Shown: in pieces, positions 7,986 through 16,237 of the stretch | Layout of the letters: every line of letters starts with the position of its first letter | Numbering within the stretch: the stretch's first letter is position 1 | NCBI RefSeq assembly: GCF_016841685.1 | Contig: NZ_JAENYR010000040.1 | Span: forward strand, 1-32,494 | Reading direction: 5' to 3' | Origin: Thiohalomonas denitrificans | GTDB taxonomy: Bacteria; Pseudomonadota; Gammaproteobacteria; Thiohalomonadales; Thiohalomonadaceae | DNA: 32,494 bases | Notes under the pieces: model-generated | What the model was told of the DNA's origin: nothing | Database searches by the model: none | What the model saw: only the letters and a program-made list of their open reading frames with translations | Position numbers and translations under genes: made by a program

Positions 7986-8429
7986 ATGCGGTTCGCGACC
8001 GGTTTTGTCGCTGCAGTAGCCTTATCAGGGTGTGCATCCATCGACGTCACCTCGATGGATGAGCAGCGAGATGTCCGCCTGATCACCTACAAGTCCACTC
8101 AGCAGGTGGACGCGGCTTGCCGAAGCGCAGGCTACAAGGCCCTGCCTTTTCCAGTCTCCATCGTGCAGGGATGTGCCGTCTATACCAGCAACAGCTGTAC
8201 CGTCTACGCCCGAACACCGAGCAACGACGGGGACGAAGACGCCTTCAGGCTTCTGGGCCATGAGGCGTTCCACTGCTTCGCCGGGGACTGGCACCGCGAC
8301 CGGCAAAAGGCCACGGTACGTATTCAACACTCCAGAAGAACCGAAACACGAGCGGACGCGACAATCGCCGCCTCCATCAAAACCGAACCCGTAGTCCAGC
8401 AACCATTTAACGGAACAGATCCCTTTTAG
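7986..8429 (+). CDS. putative HExxH-motif lipoprotein, function unknown
   Basis: The 147-residue product begins with a lipoprotein signal whose lipobox is LSGC (residues 13-16), so it is probably anchored in the outer or inner membrane facing the periplasm. Residues 91-101 read LGHEAFHCFAG, an HExxH zinc-binding motif, followed by GDWHRD, as in small metallopeptidase-like lipoproteins. Five further cysteines could form disulfides. The last 40 residues look low in structure. The start is ATG 7986 with an excellent AAGGAG at 7972-7977. It stands alone: the gene before it is the kinase and a long repeat begins 12 bases after its stop. Catalytic activity is unproven. Confidence 0.7.
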   Translation: MRFATGFVAAVALSGCASIDVTSMDEQRDVRLITYKSTQQVDAACRSAGYKALPFPVSIVQGCAVYTSNSCTVYARTPSNDGDEDAFRLLGHEAFHCFAGDWHRDRQKATVRIQHSRRTETRADATIAASIKTEPVVQQPFNGTDPF

Positions 8430-8440
8430 CCACCCAATAC

Positions 8441-8755
8441 GTAGGGCGCATTCTTGATGCGTTACATTCGTCCCATAGAGCCGATTGATTTTCAGAACGC
8501 ACCGACCATCGCATGGGCTACATCCAAATGCGCCAGCTCCGAGAGACGACTACAAGAATGTAGGAGATAAAATAGTGCCTGGAGCAATTATCGATGGTTT
8601 AGGGTGAAGGCCATAAGAAGGATCACGACTTGATTTGATCTCCTTAATCCTTTCCTTCTCCCGGGGGAGAAGGAAAGGCTTCGTTGGGCGCCGGGCATTT
8701 TGGGAGCCGGAGCAGCATCAACGCCGGAGCGGTGCATTTGAAGAATGCACCCTAC
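8441..8755. repeat. GTAG-headed inverted REP element, long form (315 bp)
   Basis: Begins GTAGGGCGCATTCTTGATGC and ends TTTGAAGAATGCACCCTAC. The right end is a textbook REP on the minus strand: GTAG, then GGTGCATT, a short loop and AATGCACC. The middle contains a perfect 14-bp hairpin (CCTTTCCTTCTCCC 8649-8662 / GGGAGAAGGAAAGG 8665-8678). The same 315-bp layout occurs at 17562-17876. There is no gene; short open frames across it are chance. Confidence 0.85.
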
Positions 8756-8794
8756 GACGCCCGGACGACTCACGGCTTCCATGCGCATACCGAC

Positions 8795-9037
8795 TTAGTT
8801 GCTGGGATTATGGGTAACGGCGAAGTCGCTGGTGGCGGAACCGTCTGACTGCGAAGCAACCGCGGCAATGGCCGCGGCAAACAAGGCGCCGGCGGAGATC
8901 ACAGCGCCGGAGATCACGGGGGCCTCTGCCGTTTCATTATAGTTTGCAGGCACTTCGCCGGCCGGCTGTGCTTCCTGGGCCAGCAACGGTGAGGAGAAGC
9001 CAAACAGGCAAACTGTGGCCAATGTCAGTTTCTTCAT
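8795..9037 (-). CDS. small secreted GfcA-like protein
   Basis: An 80-residue product with a clear Sec signal (MKKLTLATVCLFGFSSPLLA, cleavage expected near LLAQE). A short acidic linker follows, then a hydrophobic glycine/alanine stretch (ISGAVISAGALFAAAIAAVA, about residues 42-61) and a polar Ser/Thr-rich tail. This plan matches the small threonine-rich GfcA/YmcE type encoded with group 4 capsule genes in E. coli, though the tail is shorter and less Thr-rich. It lies 197 bases after the tyrosine kinase gene on the same strand, with an AAGGGGACG ribosome-binding region. The family role is unknown. The call rests on architecture and neighbours, not on strong sequence identity. Confidence 0.6.
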   Translation of the reverse strand: MKKLTLATVCLFGFSSPLLAQEAQPAGEVPANYNETAEAPVISGAVISAGALFAAAIAAVASQSDGSATSDFAVTHNPSN

Positions 9038-9234
9038 TATTCACGTCCCCTTTTTGCGTTAACGCCGTCACAAAACGCTACCATCCTTTAGCGACGGCAG
9101 TAAACCAGCAGTATATGTAGAAATCACAGGGTTTGCCCACACAAACCAACTTCTACGCCGCCTGGTCATAGCGCATAGCGCTCTTTCGTAATAGCCATCC
9201 ACTTGGGCGAGCGGCGAGGCGGGTATGCGCGGAT

Positions 9235-11466
9235 CTAATGATACGAATACTGGTAGTGGTAGCCATAATGACCGCCGTAGCCGTATCTGCAGCTCTTCAG
9301 CGGTACATCGTTGAAGATGAAGCCATTGACATCGACGCCGCTCTGCTGGAGACGCTTGACCGTCAATTCGAGTTCGCGCATCGGGTGCCAACCGAAGCGG
9401 ACCACTATGAAAGTCATCCCGCCCAGGCGGCCGACGATACTGGCGTCGGTGACCGCGAGGACGGGCGGTGTGTCGACGATGATGCTGTCGTAGTCGTTTT
9501 TAAACTCCTCCATCAGTGCCTGGAAACGGGGAGTCATGAGCAGCTCGGCCGGGTTCGGGGGCACGATACCGCTGGGTATTAAGTCGAGGTTGGTTTGATC
9601 GGTAGACCGTACAGCCTCCTCCCTGGTGAGTTCACCGCTGATCAGCCCGGAGAGTCCGTGGCTGCGCCGGGTGCCGAAGTATTCGTGCAGATGCCCCTTG
9701 CGCATGTCGGCATCGATAAGCAGCGTGCGCTTGCCGGCGTCCGCGATGGTGGCGGCCAGATTACCGGATATAAAGGACTTGCCGATCTCGGGACTGGGAC
9801 CGGTGATGGTGATGATGGCGTTATCCGTGTCCATGGCGGCAAACTGAAGACTGGTTCTAAGGCTTCGCAGAGCCTCGATGGCCAAGTCGTCGCGATCGGC
9901 GAACGCCAGTAGCGGTCTCGCCTTTTTCGCTTTGCCCCTTCTGACGACAAGCTGCTCTTCCCGAGAGCTGTGCAGGATCGAAGCGAAGGTTGGTAGCCCC
10001 AACTGCTGCTCCAGGGCATCCGGGTCCTCCACGCCCCTGTTCAGGGCGAGGCGCAGCAGGGCGGCCGCAACGCCGGCGCCTATACCCAGTATCAGGCCCA
10101 ACATCAGTATCATGGCTTTCTTCGGCTTGACCGGTTGGGACGGCCGATAGGCGGGATCGATGATGCGAGCGTTGCCAACCGTGCCGGCCTTGACGACGCG
10201 CATCTCCTGGGATTTGTTCAGGAGCAGCATGTAGAGCTCATTGGCCACCCGGGTGTCGCGGGTGAGTTGCAGAGAGTGTTGCTGCTCTTCCGGGAGCTGG
10301 CGGATCTGCGCTTCCAACGCCGCCCGCTCTGCCCTGAGCTGCTCGGTCTTTTGGTCCAGCGAGGTGATGACCGGATGGTTGGAGGTGAACTTTTCGATGA
10401 GTTCGGTGCGTCTCAGGCGCAGCTCGGAGAGGGCCTTTTCGAACTCGGCCGCCTGTTGCAGAAAGGTCTGGGCCTCCAGGGTGAGATCGACGCTGCCGAC
10501 TTCCGAGCGGTAGTCGTTGAGGCGGGATTCGGCCGTGGTCAGTTCCGCCTTGAGGGTCGGTAGCTGCTCGTTTAGGAACTCCAGCGTCTTTTCGGCCTCG
10601 CGGGAGCGCCGCTCTACGTTCTGCCGCAGGTAGGCGTTGGTGACGCTGTTCAGGATCTGTTCCAGCCGCTGGGGGTCGGAGTGTTCCAGGCCCACCTTGA
10701 TGATCCCGGTGCCTCTGCCCTGCTCCCCTACTGTCAACTGGCCTTTGAGATCCTGCACCACCTGCCAGCGGGGGCGCTTGACTACCCGGAAGGTGGTGCC
10801 TGGACGCGCCTCCAGCCGGGAGACGAAGATGCCGATGCGCTCGCTGCCTGCGCTCTGCGCCTCGGCCGGCTTGTCGACGCTGCCGGCCAGCAACTCACGG
10901 CCCTCTTCATCCAGAAGGCGGTAGGCGCCGCTATCCCCGGCCACCAGCGACAGGGGCTGATTGATCAGGCGCGGCGGCAGTTCCAGCCGGTCCAGGCCCA
11001 GGGTGTCTCCGCCCCAGGCATAGCTGTCCAGGCCGAACAGCGAGCCAGCGATGCCTTTGCCCTGGCCATGAAGCCGTGCCGCAGCGGCGCCGATCAGCGG
11101 GAAGTAGCGTGGCCGCACGGCAATGTCCAGGCCCAGATCATCGACCGCATGGCCGACGATAGTGCGCGATTTGATGATCTCGATCTCGGCCTCGGCCGGG
11201 CTCTCGGTACCGAACATGGAGGAGAATTCGTCCAGACCGCCGACCGAAGCGCTCTGCTGCTCGACCTGCAGGAGAACATCGCTCTGGTAAATGGGGGTGG
11301 CAAGTACGGCGTAGGCGGCCGCCAGGGCGGTGATCACCACGACAATCGCAACGATGAGCCACTTGCCATCGGCCAGGTTGGCCAGGAGTTCCCCGAGATC
11401 GATTTCGTCGTCGGCGAATTTCGGTTCGCGAACCGCGCTTTCTCCCGTGTTGTTGCGCATATCCAT
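9235..11466 (-). CDS. wzc: polysaccharide co-polymerase with BY-kinase domain (Wzc/Etk)
   Basis: An inner-membrane tyrosine autokinase that controls chain length and export of exopolysaccharide or capsule together with the Wza channel and the Wzb phosphatase. The 743-residue protein (Wzc of E. coli is 720) has a Wzz domain with membrane helices at about 36-56 and 452-472 around a long periplasmic coiled coil. The cytoplasmic BY-kinase has Walker A GPSPEIGKS (556-564), Walker A' LLIDADMRK (582-590) and Walker B IIVDTPP (662-668). The C terminus is a tyrosine cluster with seven Tyr between 728 and 742. I chose ATG 11466, preceded by GCGGAAG. An earlier frame start at 11559 would overlap wza by 76 bases. 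Confidence 0.93.
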   Translation of the reverse strand: MDMRNNTGESAVREPKFADDEIDLGELLANLADGKWLIVAIVVVITALAAAYAVLATPIYQSDVLLQVEQQSASVGGLDEFSSMFGTESPAEAEIEIIKSRTIVGHAVDDLGLDIAVRPRYFPLIGAAAARLHGQGKGIAGSLFGLDSYAWGGDTLGLDRLELPPRLINQPLSLVAGDSGAYRLLDEEGRELLAGSVDKPAEAQSAGSERIGIFVSRLEARPGTTFRVVKRPRWQVVQDLKGQLTVGEQGRGTGIIKVGLEHSDPQRLEQILNSVTNAYLRQNVERRSREAEKTLEFLNEQLPTLKAELTTAESRLNDYRSEVGSVDLTLEAQTFLQQAAEFEKALSELRLRRTELIEKFTSNHPVITSLDQKTEQLRAERAALEAQIRQLPEEQQHSLQLTRDTRVANELYMLLLNKSQEMRVVKAGTVGNARIIDPAYRPSQPVKPKKAMILMLGLILGIGAGVAAALLRLALNRGVEDPDALEQQLGLPTFASILHSSREEQLVVRRGKAKKARPLLAFADRDDLAIEALRSLRTSLQFAAMDTDNAIITITGPSPEIGKSFISGNLAATIADAGKRTLLIDADMRKGHLHEYFGTRRSHGLSGLISGELTREEAVRSTDQTNLDLIPSGIVPPNPAELLMTPRFQALMEEFKNDYDSIIVDTPPVLAVTDASIVGRLGGMTFIVVRFGWHPMRELELTVKRLQQSGVDVNGFIFNDVPLKSCRYGYGGHYGYHYQYSYH

Positions 11467-11483
11467 TTCGATATCTTCCGCTG

Positions 11484-12572
11484 TTAGCGGTTTACGAGGT
11501 TGTCGGTCTGCCAGAGGGTCTGAATGGTCGGTAGAATCTGGCGGACGACCCGGTTCCATCGGGTGAGACCGGTGGGCGATACGTAGACCACGTCGTGTTT
11601 CTGCAACGGGAAGGCGGTTGCCAGCAGCATGGCGTCGGCCGAGGCGGCGTTCAGCTGATACACACTGGGCTGGTGGATATCGCCACGGATAACGAAGATC
11701 TGGCTGGCATCGGCGAGGTCCTCGTCCATGCCCCCGGCGGCACTGATGGCCTCGGCCAGGCTGAGCCGGCCGTGGCGCATTGCAGCCGTGGAGGGGTCAT
11801 TGACCTCGCCCATGACGTAGACCTGGTTGTCGCTGCGATCGGGGACGTAGATCTGATCGCCGTCGCGCAGCCTGAAGTTGCCTTCCGCGCCGGCGCTGTA
11901 GATGGAGAGCAGGTCGAGCTGATGCACCTGGTTCCCGCGGGTGACACGGACGTCGGTCAGGTCCGCCTCGGGGGTGGTGCCGCCCACGAGGTTGACGGCC
12001 TCGACAACCGTCAGGGGTCGGTCGTTGATGGGGACGACATTGGGTGTGCCCACCTGGCCGGCAACATACACCTTTTTACTGCGATAGGCGGCAACCCGCA
12101 CATCGATTTGCGGCTTCTGAATGTAGTGGCGCAGGCGTTCGGCAATCAGCTTTCGTATCTCGCCGGTGGTGAAGCCCGCCACCTCCAGGATACCGACGTA
12201 GGGATAAAAAATGGCACCGTCGGCATCGACCAGGTGGCCGGCGATTTCAGCGGAGCGAAATTCACCGGCCGGGATGGTGAGCTCGGGGTGGTCCCAGACC
12301 GTGACGGTGAGGACATCGCCGGGGCCGATGCGGTAGTCGCTGTTGTCGGGCGTTTCGGCTGTGGGACGGCTGCGTTTGGTCTTGGCTCTCGCCTGTTCGG
12401 CGATGAGCTGCGGGGTGATGGGGATCAGGCGCGGCTGGATCTGCGGCCCGGTCGGCTCGGGTGCGACCGGCGTCATGGAAGAGACGTCCATTTTCATGCC
12501 GGGCGTGGCGCAGCCGGCCAGCAGCGTGGCCAGGCCTGCCAGAATCATCAACGAAAATGACTTTCTTCTCAC
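11484..12572 (-). CDS. wza: outer-membrane polysaccharide export lipoprotein (Wza/GfcE)
   Basis: Forms the octameric channel that carries polysaccharide across the periplasm and outer membrane. The 362-residue product (379 in E. coli) has a lipobox LLAGC ending at Cys21. The Poly_export domain starts at DYRIGPGDVLTVTVWDHPEL (79-98), and two SLBB-type segments follow (VYVAGQVGTPNVVP and VYVMGEVNDPS). The C-terminal amphipathic helix (about 336-360, with RWNRVVRQILPTIQTLW) would form the pore rim. The start is GTG 12572 with GGAG five bases upstream. It overlaps the wzb stop by four bases (GTGA), so the two are translationally coupled. Seventeen bases separate it from wzc. Confidence 0.93.
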   Translation of the reverse strand: MRRKSFSLMILAGLATLLAGCATPGMKMDVSSMTPVAPEPTGPQIQPRLIPITPQLIAEQARAKTKRSRPTAETPDNSDYRIGPGDVLTVTVWDHPELTIPAGEFRSAEIAGHLVDADGAIFYPYVGILEVAGFTTGEIRKLIAERLRHYIQKPQIDVRVAAYRSKKVYVAGQVGTPNVVPINDRPLTVVEAVNLVGGTTPEADLTDVRVTRGNQVHQLDLLSIYSAGAEGNFRLRDGDQIYVPDRSDNQVYVMGEVNDPSTAAMRHGRLSLAEAISAAGGMDEDLADASQIFVIRGDIHQPSVYQLNAASADAMLLATAFPLQKHDVVYVSPTGLTRWNRVVRQILPTIQTLWQTDNLVNR

Positions 12573-13000
12573 AGTCGCTCCATCCAGGCTTCGACACCCT
12601 GTTCGATCGCCTTGAGCGCAAGCTCAAAGGCCTCTCTCGGCTTGCGGTAGGGATCGGGGATGTCGAATTGTTCCCAATGGCCCAGCGTGTAGACCCTGCC
12701 CCTCGCCATCGGGAAGTGCTGTTCGATTTCCTGTCGGTGCCAGGCTTCCATGACCAGGATGAGTTCGCTGCTGCGAACCTGCGCCCTATCCAGTTGCCGG
12801 GCGCGGTGGAAGGAGATGTCGATGCCTCGCTGTTCCATCAGTTCGACGGCGGTGGGGTCTGCTTCCTTTCCCACCAGCGCGCCAATGCCAGCCGATGATA
12901 CATCGATGCCGCGGCCGCCGAGTTTTGCCCGGAACAGGCCTTCGGCCATCGGACTGCGGCAGATGTTCCCGACGCAGACCACGAGGATGCTTTTGAACAT
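12569..13000 (-). CDS. wzb: low-molecular-weight protein-tyrosine phosphatase (Wzb/Etp)
   Basis: Dephosphorylates the tyrosine cluster of the Wzc/Etk kinase; cycling between the two states drives polysaccharide assembly and export. The 143-residue protein has the P loop VCVGNICRSP with nucleophile Cys9 and Arg15 (C-x5-R) near the N terminus, and the general-acid loop DIPDPYR near residue 114. It is the usual length (147 for E. coli Wzb). I chose ATG 13000 (MFKSILVV), which aligns with the family start. An in-frame ATG at 13027 would add nine poorly conserved residues. It lies between yjbH and wza and overlaps wza by four bases. Confidence 0.94.
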   Translation of the reverse strand: MFKSILVVCVGNICRSPMAEGLFRAKLGGRGIDVSSAGIGALVGKEADPTAVELMEQRGIDISFHRARQLDRAQVRSSELILVMEAWHRQEIEQHFPMARGRVYTLGHWEQFDIPDPYRKPREAFELALKAIEQGVEAWMERL

Positions 13001-13126
13001 CGTGTTGCCTAACCCCCCAATAGCCAACGATTGTAATGGAAACCCGGGGTCAAATACACCGGGGTTCAGCGGGTTTGCGGGTTTCGTGAGATTCGCTGCG
13101 GGGGGCGCGCCTCCTGCCGGTGAGCT

Positions 13127-15202
13127 CTACTCCCGCAGGCCGCTAAAGCCGGTATATTGGTCGGTGTTCAATAACAGCCGCTGCTCTACCAGGCCGTGGA
13201 GGTCGCCGGGTGAAGCGACGGTCTGGCCGACATCCCGCGTCCAGGGACGCAGGGCGATGGTGCCGCGGTTGCGGGTGTCTTTTGTGAGCAGGCTGGAGAT
13301 CGGGATCGAGACGAAGATGCCTTTATCGTGATACGGCTCGTCGGGCGAGCCCGGGCTGGTGATGTCGTCGCCGTCGGTGACGGTGTACCAGGCGCCGAGT
13401 TCGAAGCCGGAGGCGAAACGGCGCTTCAGCAGGATACGGACGCCGTCGTCCTTGGCCAAAAAACGGCCGCCGGTGGTGCTGATGGTGAGCCCGTGGGAGG
13501 GAATGCGGTAGTGCAGTGTGGCCAGGGCGGTTACGGTCGAGTAGTCGCGAAAGCCGGTCCCCTCGAAGTCCCGCTGTTTGAGCCAGTCGACGCTGAGGTC
13601 CGCCGCCCAGTTGCCGACTTCGGGAAGGTAGAGGGCCTGGCCGCCGAAACCGCCGTACATCTCCTCGTAGATGCCGGCCGATACGCGGGTGTAGACGCGT
13701 TGGGCCGGGTGGGCGTACTGGCTGAGCAGCGCGTGGTTGAGCTTGGCTTCCGCGCCCCGCTTGTATTCGGCCACGTCGGTGCGGACATGCGGCAGTTCGC
13801 TGTTGGACTCCTGGGTGACGTCGCTGACGTCCTCGATCAGGGTGACGCGGGCGCCGGCATCGAAAAAGAGTCCGCCCCCGAAGTCGTGGGTGAAGGTGCC
13901 GAGGGCGAAGATGTCGTAGTGGAAGGCGCCGCTGGGGTCGTTCAGGTAGGTGCCCAGATTGAAGGGTTTGATCTGCCAGCGGCTCAGGTTGCGCGACTCC
14001 TGTTCGAGGACGAGGGTCGCGTCCGCTTCGGAGTAGCCGAATTCGATGTCGTTGGGCGTCTCGTTCGGCTCGATTCGGATGTCTTTGGCGGCGAAGCGCT
14101 GACGATCTTCCGGGTCGGCGAACCGCACGCTCATGGTGGGCTCGAGTGCGGAATGGCTGAGTTCACCGGCGAAATAGCTACGCAGCGCGTCGGCGTCGGT
14201 AAAGGTATAGGTGAGCAGCGGCTGCTCTCGCTCGGTATAGAGGATCTGCAGCGTGCGCGTGTCGGCGGGCCCGCGCACCAGCAGTACTCTGGCCGCCCGG
14301 CCCACGGCACGGCCCACCAGGGTGATGCGGGAGTGGGTGAGCTCCGCCTGCAGGGTTCGGGAGCCGCGGTCGATGCGCACCTTGACCTTCTTGAAGCCGC
14401 GCGCCTCCAGAGTACGGACCAGATCCCGGGGATAGACAGGGTCGGCCTGCCACTCCTCGATCGACGCGGTTACCGGTTCACCTGTGAAAGGGGCTGGCTC
14501 GTGCATGTTGGGGATGAAGGTGGATCTGCCGAGCGGGATGTCGAAGTGCAGGTTGAAGCCGATCTCGTCGTCCTGCTCGCTGACCTGTGCGCCCAGCCAG
14601 CCCCACTGGTACTCCACTCCGTATTGCCAGCCGCCTTTGCGGTCGGCGGCGCCGGAGCGCTCTCCCCGGAAATCGTTTTGGTAATCGTTGGCGTCGTACT
14701 CCGCCACCAGGCGCCAGTTGTCTGTGAGGTGGTAGCGGAGGCCGCCGTAGACCCCGTCGATGCGATCCTCCCCATAGCCGATGGTGGCGTCGAGGTCCCC
14801 AAGTCGCTTGCTCGCGGCGATGAAGTTGGCCGGGAAGAGCTGCGTACCGAGGTAGTCCTGGGTGCCTACACTGAGTGCAGGAAGGAGATGCGATTCCTTG
14901 AGGAGATGGAGCTTGGCGTCAAAGGCCTTGTCTTTGTAGTCGCCGTAATCATCGCCAATGCCGGAAGGGGCACCACTGATTTCGGTATAGCGGGCAGTGA
15001 CCTCCAGGCGCGGGAAAAGGCTGACACTGGTCCAGAAGGCGGTATAGGGGTCGGAACGGCTGACGCCCATCCGCCACATGCCGTCCTCTTCGATCAAGCC
15101 GTCGGGCATGTTGATAAGCCCGGTTTGGCCGGTAGAACTCGGCGCGGCCCAAAGGAGGGGAGAGAGGGCAATCAATGCGGCAGTAGCGAGAAATCGGATC
15201 AC
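13127..15202 (-). CDS. YjbH/GfcD-family exopolysaccharide outer-membrane protein
   Basis: A 691-residue exported protein (YjbH and GfcD of E. coli are each 698). A Sec signal ends near LSPLLWAAPS. The N-terminal segment TGQTGLINMPDGLIEEDGMW is the family signature, followed by a predicted beta-rich body with many aromatic-ended strands, which suggests an outer-membrane beta-barrel. In E. coli, GfcD belongs to the group 4 capsule operon and YjbH to a related exopolysaccharide operon. The start is GTG 15202 with AGGAG well spaced upstream. It is the first gene of the export set, and 126 bases separate it from wzb. The missing gfcB and gfcC partners may lie elsewhere. The first repeat starts 72 bases upstream, so its promoter must be compact or lie within the repeats. 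Confidence 0.82.
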   Translation of the reverse strand: MIRFLATAALIALSPLLWAAPSSTGQTGLINMPDGLIEEDGMWRMGVSRSDPYTAFWTSVSLFPRLEVTARYTEISGAPSGIGDDYGDYKDKAFDAKLHLLKESHLLPALSVGTQDYLGTQLFPANFIAASKRLGDLDATIGYGEDRIDGVYGGLRYHLTDNWRLVAEYDANDYQNDFRGERSGAADRKGGWQYGVEYQWGWLGAQVSEQDDEIGFNLHFDIPLGRSTFIPNMHEPAPFTGEPVTASIEEWQADPVYPRDLVRTLEARGFKKVKVRIDRGSRTLQAELTHSRITLVGRAVGRAARVLLVRGPADTRTLQILYTEREQPLLTYTFTDADALRSYFAGELSHSALEPTMSVRFADPEDRQRFAAKDIRIEPNETPNDIEFGYSEADATLVLEQESRNLSRWQIKPFNLGTYLNDPSGAFHYDIFALGTFTHDFGGGLFFDAGARVTLIEDVSDVTQESNSELPHVRTDVAEYKRGAEAKLNHALLSQYAHPAQRVYTRVSAGIYEEMYGGFGGQALYLPEVGNWAADLSVDWLKQRDFEGTGFRDYSTVTALATLHYRIPSHGLTISTTGGRFLAKDDGVRILLKRRFASGFELGAWYTVTDGDDITSPGSPDEPYHDKGIFVSIPISSLLTKDTRNRGTIALRPWTRDVGQTVASPGDLHGLVEQRLLLNTDQYTGFSGLRE

Positions 15203-15274
15203 CGGAACTCCTGCGGAACAAAGGGCGGATCCGTATGGCCGTTAGTCTACCGGAGCCCATAAGAAAAGAAAGAC

Positions 15275-15395
15275 GTAGGGCGCATTCTTGGTGGGACGCC
15301 TCCATTTCCGGAAAGCCGATTACCGTGCGGAATGCTCCGTACCCGTGTGGGGGCATGTCCAAATGCGCCGGCTCCAAACATCGCCTAACGGTGCC
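15275..15395. repeat. half unit of the GTAGGGCGCATTC repeat family
   Basis: Begins GTAGGGCGCATTCTTGG and contains the central CAAATGCGCCGGCTCC segment, but is interrupted by the head of the next unit. It therefore represents one arm (121 bp). The same half-then-full arrangement occurs at 32154-32276. Confidence 0.75.
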
Positions 15396-15605
15396 GTAAG
15401 GCGCATTCTCGATGCGCCACCCCCATTTTCACAAAGCCGCCCGGTTATTCGGATGCCCCAACCGGTATGGAGGCAGATCCCAAATGCGCCGGCTCCGTTC
15501 GTCTCCGAAATGGTGCATTTGAAGGTGCCCCACAATTGGTTGGTGCACTCTGTGAATTGATCGGCTTTGTGAAAATGGGGGTGGCGCATCGAGAATGCAC
15601 CCTAC
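15396..15605. repeat. full inverted REP element (210 bp)
   Basis: The best-preserved long palindrome of the family. The first 44 bases (15396-15439, starting GTAAGGCGCATTCTCGATGC) match the reverse complement of the last 44 (15562-15605) at about 42 positions. The centre is a second hairpin formed by CAAATGCGCC and GGTGCATTTG. Each end is itself a GTAR-headed hairpin (GGCGCAT tctcg ATGCGCC). No coding potential is credible here. Confidence 0.88.
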
Positions 15606-15700
15606 AAGCCACCCTATTCACGAAGCCGATTATCCTGCCGAATGCCCCATACTTCGTGTGAAGCACGTCCAAATACGCCGGCTCCGCCCATCACCGAAAC

Positions 15701-16142
15701 GGTGCATTTGAATGCGCCCCTACAATGGTTGGTACGCTCTGTAAATCGATCGGCTCGATTGAAAGGCGGTGGCATATCAGAATGCACCCGACGTGGGTTC
15801 CGCGTAGGGCGCATTCTCAACGCGCCACCCCGGCCCCGCAAAGCCGATCAATTTCCGGAATCCACCAACCGATGTGCGGGCACTCCCCAAATGCGCCGCG
15901 ATTCCAACCGCTTGGAGAAACGGTGCATTTGAAAGCGCCCCTACAATGGTTGGTACGCTCTGTAAATCGATCGGCTCGATTGAAAGGCGGTGGCATATCA
16001 GAATGCACCCGACGTGGGTTCCGCGTAGGGCGCATTCTCAACGCGCCACCCCGGCCCCGCAAAGCCGATCAATTTCCGGAATCCACCAACCGATGTGCGG
16101 GCACTCCCCAAATGCGCCGCAATTCCAACGGCTTGGAGAAAC
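15701..16142. repeat. 221-bp tandem duplication in the REP cluster
   Basis: Two copies (about 15701-15921 and 15922-16142) follow each other with a fixed 221-base offset. They are almost identical over the whole length; the differences are near the ends (for example GCGATTCCAACC against GCAATTCCAACG). Each copy carries one head GTAGGGCGCATTCT (15804 and 16025). The near identity points to a recent duplication. Confidence 0.88.
15804..16014. repeat. inverted REP element, about 211 bp, altered right end
   Basis: The head GTAGGGCGCATTCTCAACGC is at 15804. The right end reads AGAATGCACCCGAC, with CTAC changed to CGAC. It is part of the tandem duplication. Confidence 0.75.
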
Positions 16143-16237
16143 GGTGCATTTGAATGTGCCCGAACCAATGGTTCGGTGCACTCTGTGAATTGATCGGCTC
16201 TGTTAAAAGACGGTGGGATATCAAGAATGCACCCTAC
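16025..16237. repeat. inverted REP element (213 bp) abutting the RAYT gene
   Basis: The head GTAGGGCGCATTCTCAACGC is at 16025 and the tail AGAATGCACCCTAC ends at 16237. The tail overlaps the last four bases of the transposase gene, which is on the minus strand. Confidence 0.85.

Noticed and set aside
13328-15262. A 644-codon open frame on the plus strand, opposite yjbH/gfcD
   Set aside because: It is the antisense shadow of a high-GC gene: Gly/Val/Ala/Glu-rich with no domain, no ribosome-binding site and no conserved motif, while the minus strand gives a recognisable exported protein.
15642-16188. Several 80-140-codon frames in the repeat cluster that look alike
   Set aside because: Their similarity comes from the DNA repeats themselves. 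They appear on both strands and in several frames, with no ribosome-binding site.
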